Part shown: positions 33,816 through 43,265 of the stretch, in pieces
Layout of the letters: the number at the start of each line of letters is the position of its first letter
Position numbering within the stretch: the first letter of the stretch is position 1
From: Syntrophobacterales bacterium
GTDB lineage: Bacteria; Desulfobacterota; Syntrophia; Syntrophales; UBA2210
Length of the DNA stretch: 53,721 nt
Assembly: GCA_018433345.1 (NCBI GenBank)
Contig: JAHDRK010000100.1
Location: 1-53,721 of the forward strand
Direction: 5' to 3'
Notes under the pieces: model-generated
Seen by the model: only the letters and a program-made list of their open reading frames with translations
Told to the model about the DNA's origin: nothing
Database searches by the model: none
Position numbers and translations under genes: made by a program

Positions 33816-35706
33816 TTAAAGTGGTTCTTTCTTTTTTACATTCTCAATTTCTCTGGTCGTTCCGATAACCAGGAGACGGTCGCCTGCTTCAAGACGCTCA
33901 AAAGGTCCTGGCATGTAGATACTTTCTTCGTTTCTCCTGATTCCTACGACCGTTACAGAATAATTCTGTGAAATTGTGCATCCGCCAAGCTCGTGCCGTG
34001 GAGGACCGAATCTTCCGCAAGTGCGATTTCCGCAATATCGAATCTATCAGATTGCGACAAATCATCATTTGTTGATACCACCTGCTTGTTCAGGAGATTT
34101 TCAGCTTCTTTCAATTCCGTGGGAAGTCCCACCAGTATTAAACGGTCGCCCGGATAGATCTGGAAATCAGGACCCGGTGTGTAGTGTACCCGTCCTCCCC
34201 TGCTTACAGCAATGATCGATACATTGGCCGCCGACCTGAGAGGGATGTCCCGCACCTTTTTCCCGGCGTAAGCGGACCCCGACCCAATGCGTATTTCCTT
34301 GAAGGATATGGGCATGTCGCTTTCGTCCGGCAACACCCATGGCATCCGTGAGCGAATCCACCGCCTGTTCCGCAGCGTCTCTAAAGGGACGGAACACCAC
34401 GTGAGCACCGGACTTCAGGCAAAGGTCAGCCTCTTCCTCGTTTACAGCCGTCAGCGCCACCTTTCCATTGAAGCCCTTGTTTTTCAAAAGGTTCAAGAGG
34501 ACTAAATTCAACTCCCTGTTCCGGACCGTACATACAACCCAGCTTGCCTTGCTCAACGGCAGTTGTTCCAACATTTCGGGATCGGACATGTCGCCGTAAC
34601 GGCAAGGGACATCAAGAGACAGCCAGCGTTCCAGCTCCACAGGATCGAAATCCACTCCGCAAAGGTCTTGTTTCTGGCCAGCAGTTGGGACGCGATACCG
34701 CTCCCGTAACTCCCCAGGCCGACAAGAATAACATCGACCTTGGGCAGCAGTTCGGAAGGGAGGTCGTCAAGGGTCTCTCTGTAAGGATTCTTTCTTTCAA
34801 AGAGCTTCAATGGACCTTTTAGGAATTGATAGAGTTTGGCCGAGTTTAGAATCAGGTAAGTAGAGACAAATATCGTAACCACGCCAATCAGGGTTATCAT
34901 TCCGATCTTTTCGTCGCCTATGTGCCCCAGACTGTGATCCAGCGCGGCCACTATGAGTGAAAATTCGCTCATCTGGGCCAAGGTGATACCGAAAATGAAA
35001 CCGGTCCTTCTTCGGTAACCCATGACCCCCATTATTATAATTATTATAAGGGGTTTTCCGACCAACACGAAGATCGAAAGCCATATCGACGGTATCACCT
35101 GGGCCCCCACTGTAGACCAGTCGAGTCTCGCTCCAAGATCTATAAAAAAGAAAACAAAGAGAAAATCCCGGAGCGAGATGAGCCGCCCGACAATCGTGTC
35201 TCGATAATGGGACGAGGCCAATGAGACGCCTGCCAGGAAGGCCCCGATTTCCTTGCTGAATCCAAGGAATTCGGACGTACCGCCCAAAAATATGGCCCAG
35301 GTTATGGCAAAAAGGACAAGCAGTTCTTGAGATGATGCCAATCGTCTCAATAGACCGGGTATGACATAGACCGTGATGAGTAAGACGGAGGCAAGGAATC
35401 CAACACCCTTAAAAACCACTATCATCGTTACGAACCAAGCCGGTTCATCAACGCCTATTCTTGATCCCATGGTCGTCAACACCACCAAGGCGGCGATAGC
35501 CGCTATATCCTGGACAATGAGAATTCCAATGGCTATCTGGCCGTGAAGGGCGTCGATTTCCTTCTTGTCGGAAAGAAGCTTAACAATGATGATCGTACTC
35601 GAAAAGGTCAAGGCGATGGCGACATACAACGCACTGATGGTTGTCATCCCGAAAAGAAGAGATATGACAAAACCGATGGCCGCGGTGAAAACGATTGAAT
35701 TCTCCG
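33816..35706 (-). pseudogene. Kef-type cation:proton antiporter with RCK domains, truncated and frameshifted
   Basis: Homology to CPA2/Kef transporters starts at about 35706 (SIVFTAAIGFVISLLFG) and runs through the exchanger helices to the RCK/TrkA-N domain (VDVILVGLGSYGSGIASQLL) and two TrkA-C domains. The first ~100 residues of the membrane domain are missing. The remaining frame is broken three times: a lost base near 34659-34660, a net +1 near 34330 and a lost base near 33965. The last domain then reads to TAA at 33816-33818 (VTVVGIRRNEESIYMPGP, DRLLVIGTTREI). Intact, it would have coupled K+ or Na+ efflux to H+. The 5' end is fused to the MBL gene tail, suggesting a deletion joined the two genes. 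Confidence 0.88.
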
Positions 35707-35708
35707 GA

Positions 35709-36530
35709 TTAAAGGCAGAGCAAAGGCCGGTACGCTGAGGGAGGGTTCTTTTTATCTGACGCCGCCCATGTTTCGAACCCCCGCAAGGATACATTCTCCA
35801 AGACTTTGTTCACTCCTAAAATGGGTGCTCCATGCCCTGGATAAAGAGAAGACACGGATAAGGAGAGAAGTCGCTCGTAAGACGACAGGATGCCCTCTGG
35901 GTGGGTACAGAAATAATTCAACTCTCCACCGCCCCGCATGTTCAGGATCGTGTCTCCCGCAATCAGTACCCCTTCCTTTTCACAGTAAAAACAGAGACTG
36001 TCGGGGGTGTGTCCCGGGGTCTCAACAACCCGCCAGTGAGTAAAATCCCCAGGGGATTCCCCCTCGATGAGATCACAGTCAACGTCGTAGGATATTCGGT
36101 TATGCCTTCGCATGAGCGGCAAAGGAATCCCCCGATGAGGGCTCAACATGCCGTACCATGTCCCCTTTACTTTGCGGGGCATCCCGAAGACAATCGGTAC
36201 CAGGCCTCTGATCCACCTGCGTAAAGAGGGCACGGCCAGGACCTTGTCGCCCTCTATGTAGTCCCGAACCAGCTTGCCGAAGTGAACCCGGCTTCCGGGA
36301 CAGAGGCGGAGAAGTTCCTCGATTCCTCCGATATGGTCATAATGAAAGTGTGTTGACGTTATAAATGTCAAACGATTAGGCTCAACCATCAATTCTTCCT
36401 TCATGTAGCGGACCAGGAGTTGTGCGTCACGTCTCGTCCCCACATCAACGGCCATGAACCTTCCTCTTTCTTCTATGAGCCAGGGATTCGCGTGGCCCGC
36501 TGCGGGTGGTGAATATATCCCTATTTCCAT
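35709..36530 (-). CDS. MBL-fold metallohydrolase
   Basis: 273 residues from the ATG at 36530, with a strong AAGGAGG; the long upstream extension overlaps the Smr gene and is not used. Metal-binding motifs are THFHYDHIGG (HxHxDH), ETPGHTPDS, AGDTIL and a late histidine in LYPGHGAPI. The core ends near residue ~235. The last ~35 residues (SLRGFETWAASDKKN onward) lack family character and run into the truncated Kef sequence, so they may be an artefact of the deletion. It hydrolyses an ester, thioester or lactone bond of unknown substrate. It overlaps the Smr gene by 10 nt. Confidence 0.9.
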   Translation of the reverse strand: MEIGIYSPPAAGHANPWLIEERGRFMAVDVGTRRDAQLLVRYMKEELMVEPNRLTFITSTHFHYDHIGGIEELLRLCPGSRVHFGKLVRDYIEGDKVLAVPSLRRWIRGLVPIVFGMPRKVKGTWYGMLSPHRGIPLPLMRRHNRISYDVDCDLIEGESPGDFTHWRVVETPGHTPDSLCFYCEKEGVLIAGDTILNMRGGGELNYFCTHPEGILSSYERLLSLSVSSLYPGHGAPILGVNKVLENVSLRGFETWAASDKKNPPSAYRPLLCL

Positions 36531-37258
36531 AGCGTGACCTCCTTTTTTATGGAACCTCTTCGCCGCTTGCCGCTTTTTGTGAGTCGCCGGTGACGAAGCA
36601 GAACATAGGTGGCCCCGGCGCCGCCGTCGCATAACCTGGCGCTCGAATAAGCTATTATCCAGGCACGAAAGGGCCCCTTCGTCAGCCACTCCCTCACCAT
36701 GGTCTTAAGCACAGGTTTTACCGGCGACGACTTCCCTCTTCCGTGGATTATCAGTATCATGCGAATGCCTCTTTCTATTGAACGGGCGAAGAAACTTTCA
36801 AGGGCTTCTGCGGCTTTCAGCCTTGTCAATCCGTGCAGATCAATGTAAGCCTGGACCGCAAACTCTCCGCCGTGAAGGCGCTCTATTACATTCCCCTGCT
36901 CGTGATACAGGGTGCCCGCCATATATTCCGGCGTCTGCTCCACAGCAAAACCGGATCCCTTCCCCACAAGATCTCTTAGTGAATCGACGACATCCTGTTC
37001 GTCGCCATGCCGGTTTATACTATTCAGCAGCCCCTGTTTTTTCCCCGCCTCTTCCCGCTCGATCTTCTCTTTTAACGGCTCCACTCCCGCCATGGCCCGC
37101 CGAAAAAGCTCAATATCGCCGCAATGCGGCGATTCCGACTTCTCTCGATCTATAGCTGTCGGTGTCTTCGGTTTCGAAGGCTTATCGGTATCTGGAAACA
37201 AGCGGATATCATCGAGGCCTTCAAAAGGACGAAAACGAAGAGAATGGTACGATCTCAT
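36521..37258 (-). CDS. Smr/MutS2-type domain protein
   Basis: 245 residues. The N-terminal ~135 residues are charged and probably flexible. A C-terminal Smr domain (~137-235) has the signature YIDLHGLTRLKAAEAL, ILIIHGRGKSSP and a final AYSSARLCDGGAGATYVLL. Smr domains are nicking endonucleases acting on branched DNA or on mRNA and collided ribosomes; stand-alone proteins like this resemble E. coli YdaL/SmrA-SmrB. GGGTGG precedes the ATG at 37258. It shares a short overlap with the MBL gene. No MutS domain is present. Cytosolic. Confidence 0.88.
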   Translation of the reverse strand: MRSYHSLRFRPFEGLDDIRLFPDTDKPSKPKTPTAIDREKSESPHCGDIELFRRAMAGVEPLKEKIEREEAGKKQGLLNSINRHGDEQDVVDSLRDLVGKGSGFAVEQTPEYMAGTLYHEQGNVIERLHGGEFAVQAYIDLHGLTRLKAAEALESFFARSIERGIRMILIIHGRGKSSPVKPVLKTMVREWLTKGPFRAWIIAYSSARLCDGGAGATYVLLRHRRLTKSGKRRRGSIKKEVTLWK

Positions 37259-37379
37259 TGAACAACCACCCCCTAAGGCGAAACAAAAGACTCTTCCGCT
37301 CGAGATTTATATATTTATTGGTTTCTCAAAACCCCTTTCCTCTTGGTCAGGCGTTCAAAAGTGAGTGACGGACCGAGTC

Positions 37380-39731
37380 TCATGAATCTTCGTACTGCTC
37401 ATACAAATCGTCTTTCCGGGCATTGCAGGATCCATGCGAATATAAAGGATCGTAAGCCGATTCCCTCCAGTCGCCAACCTGCTTGAGCACCCCGGCCACG
37501 GTATTTTCTCCCACTAACCTTTCCGCGTAAGCGCGGGCCTCCGACATGTCAAGCTCGCGCAGATATCTTTGAACCTCGGGGATATACCTCGGGTCGATAC
37601 TCAGTATCCGAACACCTACTCCCGCAAGAAACGGCAGATAATCTTTGTCGCGCGCCTTTTCACCGCAAAGTGAGACTTCTTTCCCTCTTTCGGAAAAAGC
37701 CGTAACGATCTTCTTTATACTTCTGAGAACGGAGGGGTGAAAAGGCTGATAATATTTGGCCACTTTATCATTTCCACGATCCGCCGCCAGCATGTACTGG
37801 ACCAAGTCGTTTGTGCCAATGGAAGCAAAGTCAACCGCTTCCGCAACGTCATCGATGATATCAACAAGGGCGGGCACCTCGATCATCAAGCCTATGGACG
37901 GTCTATCGTTGCAGGGCAACCCCTCCTTTTGCATCTGGTTCACGCAAGACAGTACGAAGTCGCGCGCTTCCCGGAATTCGTCGAGCGAGGACACCAGGGG
38001 GAAAAGTATGCCCATTTTATAAAATCCCGCCCCCGCCCTGAGGACAGCCCTTACCTGTTGCTCGAATATATCCTTGTTTTCGAAAAGAAACCTGATAGAT
38101 CGCAGCCCCAATTGAGGGTTGTCTTCCTGTCGGGACTCCGCGTACGGCAACATCTTGTCACCTGCAAGGTCAAGTGTTCTGATAACCACCGGCCGACCTT
38201 CCATCTCTGAAAACAATTTTCGGTAAACTTGGTACTGCTCTTCCTCCGATGGATAGCTCGACCTGACAAGATAGGGAAACTCTGTGCGGTACAGCCCCAC
38301 GCCTTCGGCCTTCAACGCCCTTGCGATCTCCAGTTCTCCCAGGATGTTGATATTCGCCATAAGGCGAATCCTCTCGCCATCCCTTGTAAGGGTGACATCT
38401 CTGACATTCCTCGAAAGTAAATCGATCGATGCCCGCGTTTTGTTTCTCGTCTCGAACTGTTCCACCACGTCCGGCGCGGGATCTACATACACGTTCCCCA
38501 GATCGGCGTCGAGCAGGATGGGGATCCCCCTGGGAATTCCAAGCAATTCTTTGTTATCGACCAATACAAGTGGAAATTGGAGCGAACGGGAAAGAATGGA
38601 GACATGCGACGTCAGCCCTCCTCCAACGAGTACGGCTCCGCGCACGTCTTCCGCAACAAGCCTGAGCATGTCCGAAGGATAGAGCATGTCTGTTACGATG
38701 ACCCGTTCCGCCACAGGCATTCCGTCTGCGACATTTATCGCTTGCAGATTAGCGATAATGCGCAGCGCCAAGTCTTCCACGTCAAGCGCCTTCTCGCGAA
38801 GCGCCTCGTGACTGCTCGATGAAAAAAGCTTTATATAGTGATTGGCGGTCAATCGTACGGCCTCGGCCGCCCCTTTCCCACTTCCCATGTAATCGAAAAC
38901 ACGTCGGGAAAAACCCGCGTCCTTTAGAATCATGTGATGAGCGTCGAATATAAGTGAAGCTGCTTCGGGAAGCCTCTCGAAAAGTCTCCTTTGCAGCTCT
39001 TCCAGTTGGCGTGCCGTTTCAGAGAGTGATCTCTTGAAGTCTTCCACCGTGGATGTTTCGCCCACGGTTATTATTTCTTCTCCAAGTTCCGCTCCCTTGT
39101 GGTCAAAAATCGCCGAAAGACCGAAGGCAAATCCTCCTGAAGCGCTTCTGCCCTTTACAAACCGGAGACGTTTGAAAAATTCATCAATGTTTGGTGGGGG
39201 GGTCGGAACGTCAAGGCCGATCAGAAGCCGTGCATTGGCGATGACTCCTGCCAGCTGGGCGGCTATACCCCTAAGTGCCATGGCATCGGCGGCACCGAAA
39301 TAATTGGGACCTTCGTGCTGAACCACTATCACACCGATGCGTTCTTTGCCCCGGGTGATGGGGATGGCAAGAAAGGACTCGTACCTTCCATCGTATGCTT
39401 CATTGAAGTATTTAAATTCAGGGTTGTATTTGACTGATCCTTTAAGTATTGGATTACATATTTCCATGGCTTTTCCGACCAACCCTTCTCCAAGCTTCAT
39501 CCTGACCCGGTCAACGGCACCCGGATTGAGTCCCCGCGTGGCCTTCAGTGCCAGTTCCCTATTCATCTCATCGTAAAGATAAATTGAACATACAGGCACT
39601 CTCAGATGTTCCGCAACCATTACGACAGTACGTTGAAGAAATCCTTCTATATTCTCGCTGCCTACAAGCAACGAGGCAATCTCGCTCATATCGCAAAGCA
39701 TGCTCAGATGGGTATCTTCGGTCCTTCTCAT
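37380..39731 (-). CDS. ptsP: PtsP, GAF-domain phosphoenolpyruvate-protein phosphotransferase (EI-Ntr)
   Basis: 783 residues. A GAF domain (~15-165; VPVCSIYLYDEMNRELALKA) is followed by the EI core: the N-terminal HPr-binding region, the phosphohistidine loop GGGLTSHVSILSR, the ARALKAEGVGLYRTEF barrel segment and the PEP-binding active site with catalytic cysteine in VSLCGEKA. This is EI of the nitrogen PTS, which phosphorylates NPr and then EIIA-Ntr to tune potassium, nitrogen and stress responses; the GAF domain senses small ligands. No ptsO or ptsN lies in the window. A sigma70 promoter at 39857-39885 implies a ~119-nt leader. Confidence 0.94.
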   Translation of the reverse strand: MRRTEDTHLSMLCDMSEIASLLVGSENIEGFLQRTVVMVAEHLRVPVCSIYLYDEMNRELALKATRGLNPGAVDRVRMKLGEGLVGKAMEICNPILKGSVKYNPEFKYFNEAYDGRYESFLAIPITRGKERIGVIVVQHEGPNYFGAADAMALRGIAAQLAGVIANARLLIGLDVPTPPPNIDEFFKRLRFVKGRSASGGFAFGLSAIFDHKGAELGEEIITVGETSTVEDFKRSLSETARQLEELQRRLFERLPEAASLIFDAHHMILKDAGFSRRVFDYMGSGKGAAEAVRLTANHYIKLFSSSSHEALREKALDVEDLALRIIANLQAINVADGMPVAERVIVTDMLYPSDMLRLVAEDVRGAVLVGGGLTSHVSILSRSLQFPLVLVDNKELLGIPRGIPILLDADLGNVYVDPAPDVVEQFETRNKTRASIDLLSRNVRDVTLTRDGERIRLMANINILGELEIARALKAEGVGLYRTEFPYLVRSSYPSEEEQYQVYRKLFSEMEGRPVVIRTLDLAGDKMLPYAESRQEDNPQLGLRSIRFLFENKDIFEQQVRAVLRAGAGFYKMGILFPLVSSLDEFREARDFVLSCVNQMQKEGLPCNDRPSIGLMIEVPALVDIIDDVAEAVDFASIGTNDLVQYMLAADRGNDKVAKYYQPFHPSVLRSIKKIVTAFSERGKEVSLCGEKARDKDYLPFLAGVGVRILSIDPRYIPEVQRYLRELDMSEARAYAERLVGENTVAGVLKQVGDWRESAYDPLYSHGSCNARKDDLYEQYEDS

Positions 39732-40139
39732 TGATTCACCAATTCAATATGGCAGGACAGAGCGTTTTTCAGGGGTATCGAGTCTTCACCGACAGGGACA
39801 AATCTTCTCCACCGTATTGCACCGTCCCCCATCTCGTAATGCACATAACTTTTTAAATTTTAGCCGGATTAGACATGGAGGTCAAATTACAAATCAGACT
39901 ATATTCGAAATTGCGCGCCATCGACGGCAAATTCAAACCGGGAGCATAGGAACGTTCCTCAATCCTCGAATGGGGAACAGAGAGTATGACGGACGGGGAC
40001 GGTATCCAGTTATATATTATTACGTACTCGTATGCAGAGATCCCCACCTCGACTCGTGCGCCGCGGTAAGGCGGGAAACAAGCGGGCATTCCCTTGTTAT
40101 CAATATCGCAAGGAAAAACCGGTACCGGTCAATATCACC
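39732..40139. other. 408-nt intergenic region with ptsP promoter
   Basis: Separates the patatin gene's 3' end from ptsP; both are on the minus strand. It contains the putative ptsP promoter and a 12-bp palindrome AGGAACGTTCCT (39948-39959). Short open frames here have no ribosome site or recognisable family. Confidence 0.45.
39857..39885 (-). promoter_or_regulatory. putative sigma70 promoter of ptsP
   Basis: On the minus strand: TTGACC (39885-39880), a 17-nt spacer and TAAAAT (39862-39857). Both hexamers are close to consensus. The start codon is about 120 nt downstream. Confidence 0.6.
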
Positions 40140-41717
40140 CTATTCTCCCCTCGGCCTCCGTCTTTCTTTGGATGGGTGACTTGACACGACATTCGCCGTG
40201 GGACGGGCCCCTGTATCACGGAGCAGACGCTGAAACTCTGGGCAGGAATAGAGAAGCTTTGCAGCCACTTTCCTTACGCGATCCACCTGCTCTTCAGGCA
40301 GCGCTAACGACGTGGGGATACCCTGGAAATAATCTCTTTCCGATTCTTCGGAAAGGGCGTTGAAGGTGATATGTGTAAGGTAGAACTCGATTGGATAGGC
40401 TTCCCCTCTGTCTTCGACACGCCATTTCCGAATGGTGCGATACAAGAGATCGATCGTTTCAAAGTTGTACCGGCTGATCATGATGGCGGAAGTACTTGAA
40501 AGCATCTCTCCAAGCCCCGGTATCTTCCCCATTGATCCTCCGCCAGCCCGCACCCGCGTTTCCGCATCAACTATTATAATAGCCACACGCTGAACGCCGT
40601 CCCGTTTCGATTTAGAAAGAACCTCTTTAATGCCCCCCGATGCCTCTATAATATCGATCAAGGTACGTATACCGAGATTGTCAGAGACACCACCATCGAC
40701 GAGATATAAATATGGTATCGATTCTTGGTTAAGATAAGCACTTGCCCGCACCGCCATGTGATAAGTGCGGCTCCGCATATCTCTATTTTTCAGGGATTCT
40801 TCCATCCATTGCGGTATCTCGATGGCGCAATGATCAGCGTAATTCTTTATAATGATCGGTGTAAAAAGCCCGGGCACAGCAGAGGAAGCCGCTACGGCCC
40901 GCGATACAGAAAAGCTGTAATAATCGGAACAGATCCATTCGAAAGATCCGGGCATTATGGGAAATCCATATCCTCCGGCAAGGTCCGTTGTCATGATGAC
41001 GATCGCAGGACGATCGGGATCGCGCATATCCTTCATCAGTGCTCCACCGAAGAGAATGTCGTCATAATATCGCTGGGCAAGATCACTCCTCCCGAAGCGG
41101 GGTGAGGCCAGTGTCGGCCAGTAAATCGGATTAAAAAGCATTCTCAGAAGCGCACCCTGGACATTACGAAGAAGAAATCTCTCCCTGAAGTCGTCAAATA
41201 TTTTTTTTCCGTTAAGACCGTAATAGGCAGCCGTAAAGCTGCCGCCTGACACGGAGGTTATCATTGAAACTTTATCCAGCATTGTTGTTGTCTCAGACCC
41301 GCTTTCCCAGTCGATTCCAATTCCGTCGAGGGCTTCAAGCGTTCCGTATGCAAGCGATGCCGCCCTTGTCCCCCCACCGGAAAACGCGAGGATAATAATC
41401 AAATCATCACCGACGACTCCCTGCTCGTATGTCATGCTATATTGATATTCAGGGACAAAACCGGCTTCCATGGGCTTGTTCAGAGGGTAATGGGCCGCGC
41501 AGCCTGCGAGAAAAAAAAGGCTGGGCAGAATGAGCAAATAAATAGTCTCTATGGCGAGCTTGCTGCTGCTCCCGGCGCTCACACCTTTTACAATGCCTGC
41601 CCTGCTCATGACGTAAGAACCGTTTCGTTTTAGACGTACCAATAAAGTATATAAAGACAAAGACATTGACGGCCGAAAGACAGGCAACTGCAACACTTCA
41701 TTATCGACCCCACTCAT
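40140..41717 (-). CDS. patatin-like phospholipase family lipoprotein
   Basis: Up to 525 residues; a later ATG at 41609 better explains the lipoprotein signal, whose lipobox is FLAGC just after LILPSLF. The catalytic domain starts with the glycine-rich oxyanion loop LAFSGGGTRAASLAYG, then the nucleophile serine in ITSVSGGSFTAAYYG and the aspartate in LVDGGVSDNLG, forming the patatin Ser-Asp dyad. These enzymes hydrolyse phospholipids or acyl esters. Surface or periplasmic lipoproteins of this kind may act in envelope remodelling or interaction with other cells. No ribosome site clearly picks the start. It lies between ptsP and the RND operon. Confidence 0.9.
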   Translation of the reverse strand: MSGVDNEVLQLPVFRPSMSLSLYTLLVRLKRNGSYVMSRAGIVKGVSAGSSSKLAIETIYLLILPSLFFLAGCAAHYPLNKPMEAGFVPEYQYSMTYEQGVVGDDLIIILAFSGGGTRAASLAYGTLEALDGIGIDWESGSETTTMLDKVSMITSVSGGSFTAAYYGLNGKKIFDDFRERFLLRNVQGALLRMLFNPIYWPTLASPRFGRSDLAQRYYDDILFGGALMKDMRDPDRPAIVIMTTDLAGGYGFPIMPGSFEWICSDYYSFSVSRAVAASSAVPGLFTPIIIKNYADHCAIEIPQWMEESLKNRDMRSRTYHMAVRASAYLNQESIPYLYLVDGGVSDNLGIRTLIDIIEASGGIKEVLSKSKRDGVQRVAIIIVDAETRVRAGGGSMGKIPGLGEMLSSTSAIMISRYNFETIDLLYRTIRKWRVEDRGEAYPIEFYLTHITFNALSEESERDYFQGIPTSLALPEEQVDRVRKVAAKLLYSCPEFQRLLRDTGARPTANVVSSHPSKERRRPRGE

Positions 41718-41861
41718 TGAAGACCCACAATCACAATTCGTTCGGCGGAGTCAAGTAAAGTTATAAGGTCATTTGCCCGAATCATCCGGGGTTGGAGATG
41801 ACGGTCAGTGCATCATGGTCTGATCCACCTGCTCGACCCTGGTCCCATATTAACTTGACTT

Positions 41862-43265
41862 CTATTGCCATCCACCAAGCGCTTTGTAGAGTCCAACAAG
41901 GTTCATTCTCCACTCCAGTTGCAATCCTATAAGCCCCTGTTCTGCAGCGTACAGCGACCTCTGAGCATCAAGGACACTCAGGTAACTGTCGATTCCGTCG
42001 GTATAGCGGGACTCCGATATCAGAAATGTTCTTTCCATGGCATCTACCAATGCCTTCTGTGCTTCTATCCTCCGATTCAGCGTTCCCCGTACCGCGAGGA
42101 TATCCGCAACCTCCCTGAAGGCAGTCTGAATCACCTTTTCATATTCAGCCACCACCATCTCACGTTCCACTTTCGATATCTCGTAGGCCAAGCGGACCCG
42201 GGGGTCAAAAATTGGAATTGTAAGCTGCGGGACAAAACTCCAGGCTCCGGAACCCGACTCGAACAATCCGGACAGGTCACTTGCTGTTGTTCCAACGGTG
42301 GATGTCAATGTAATTCGCGGAAAAAAGGCCGCCCGGGCGGCGCCTATATTGGCATGGGCCGCTTTGAGTCGATGTTCGGCCGACAATACGTCAGGCCTCG
42401 ACAGGAGGATTTCCGAGGACAAGCCGGGAGACACCTCTTGCGGCGGCTCCGCCTTTCTAAATTTGGAGGGAAGGTCGTCCACTGGAATTTGTGCCCCTGT
42501 CAGCAACGAAAGTGCATTTTGTCCCTGCGCCACGAGCTGCATAAAGAGCGACTCGTCTCTGCGGGCACTTTCCACCTGGGTACGGGCCCTTTGAAGGTCG
42601 AGCTCCGAAGCGACACCGTTTTCATAGCGGGTATTCATAAGCCTGTATGAAGCTTCCTGGGCCTCGAGGGTGGAACGGGCAAGTTCCAGATTTTCATTAT
42701 CCGCTGCCAACGCGAACCAGGTATTGGCGACTTCCGAAATAAGGACCGACAAGGCGGCTCTACGTGCCTGTTCGAGGGAAAAATATTCTTCGAGCGCGCT
42801 GTCTCTCAGGTTTCTAATGCGACCGAAAAAGTCGAGTTCCCAGGCCGGAACAGCTAAACCGACACTATACTGTTCCCTCGTCATTGCATGCCCCGTCATT
42901 GACAAATCCTCGGGAACACGTTCTCTGGTGTACCCGCCGGTTGCATCAACGGTGGGCAACAATTCGGCCCGCCTTATGCCGTACATTGCTCGAGCCCTCT
43001 CCACGTTAAGCGCGGCGATGCGCAAATCGCGATTATTTTCCAAGGCCATTTCAATAACACGTTGAAGTTTCAAGTCCGGAAAATGTTCACGCCACCGCAA
43101 GGGAGGCACACTTCCCCGGGGTAAATCCGAAAGAGCCTCTTCGTAAACTCCTCCTCCTGGCCATTCTTCCGGCACCGGTGCATCGGGCTGCTTGTATGCC
43201 GGAGCAAACGAGCAGCCGATCAGGATTAATATCGATAAGAGAGCCGAGACCGTCTTACTCTTCAT
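41862..43265 (-). CDS. RND efflux outer-membrane lipoprotein (OprM/NodT family)
   Basis: 467 residues with lipobox LIGC at ~15-18, then two outer-membrane efflux protein repeats (OEP) at ~60-255 and ~280-460 with NRDLRIAALNVERARA and ARAAFFPRITLTSTVG. It forms the trimeric TolC-like exit duct. The start overlaps the RND permease stop by 11 nt, with GAGGGGG upstream. It is the last of three genes encoding a complete tripartite pump. Substrates cannot be told from sequence. Confidence 0.94.
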   Translation of the reverse strand: MKSKTVSALLSILILIGCSFAPAYKQPDAPVPEEWPGGGVYEEALSDLPRGSVPPLRWREHFPDLKLQRVIEMALENNRDLRIAALNVERARAMYGIRRAELLPTVDATGGYTRERVPEDLSMTGHAMTREQYSVGLAVPAWELDFFGRIRNLRDSALEEYFSLEQARRAALSVLISEVANTWFALAADNENLELARSTLEAQEASYRLMNTRYENGVASELDLQRARTQVESARRDESLFMQLVAQGQNALSLLTGAQIPVDDLPSKFRKAEPPQEVSPGLSSEILLSRPDVLSAEHRLKAAHANIGAARAAFFPRITLTSTVGTTASDLSGLFESGSGAWSFVPQLTIPIFDPRVRLAYEISKVEREMVVAEYEKVIQTAFREVADILAVRGTLNRRIEAQKALVDAMERTFLISESRYTDGIDSYLSVLDAQRSLYAAEQGLIGLQLEWRMNLVGLYKALGGWQ

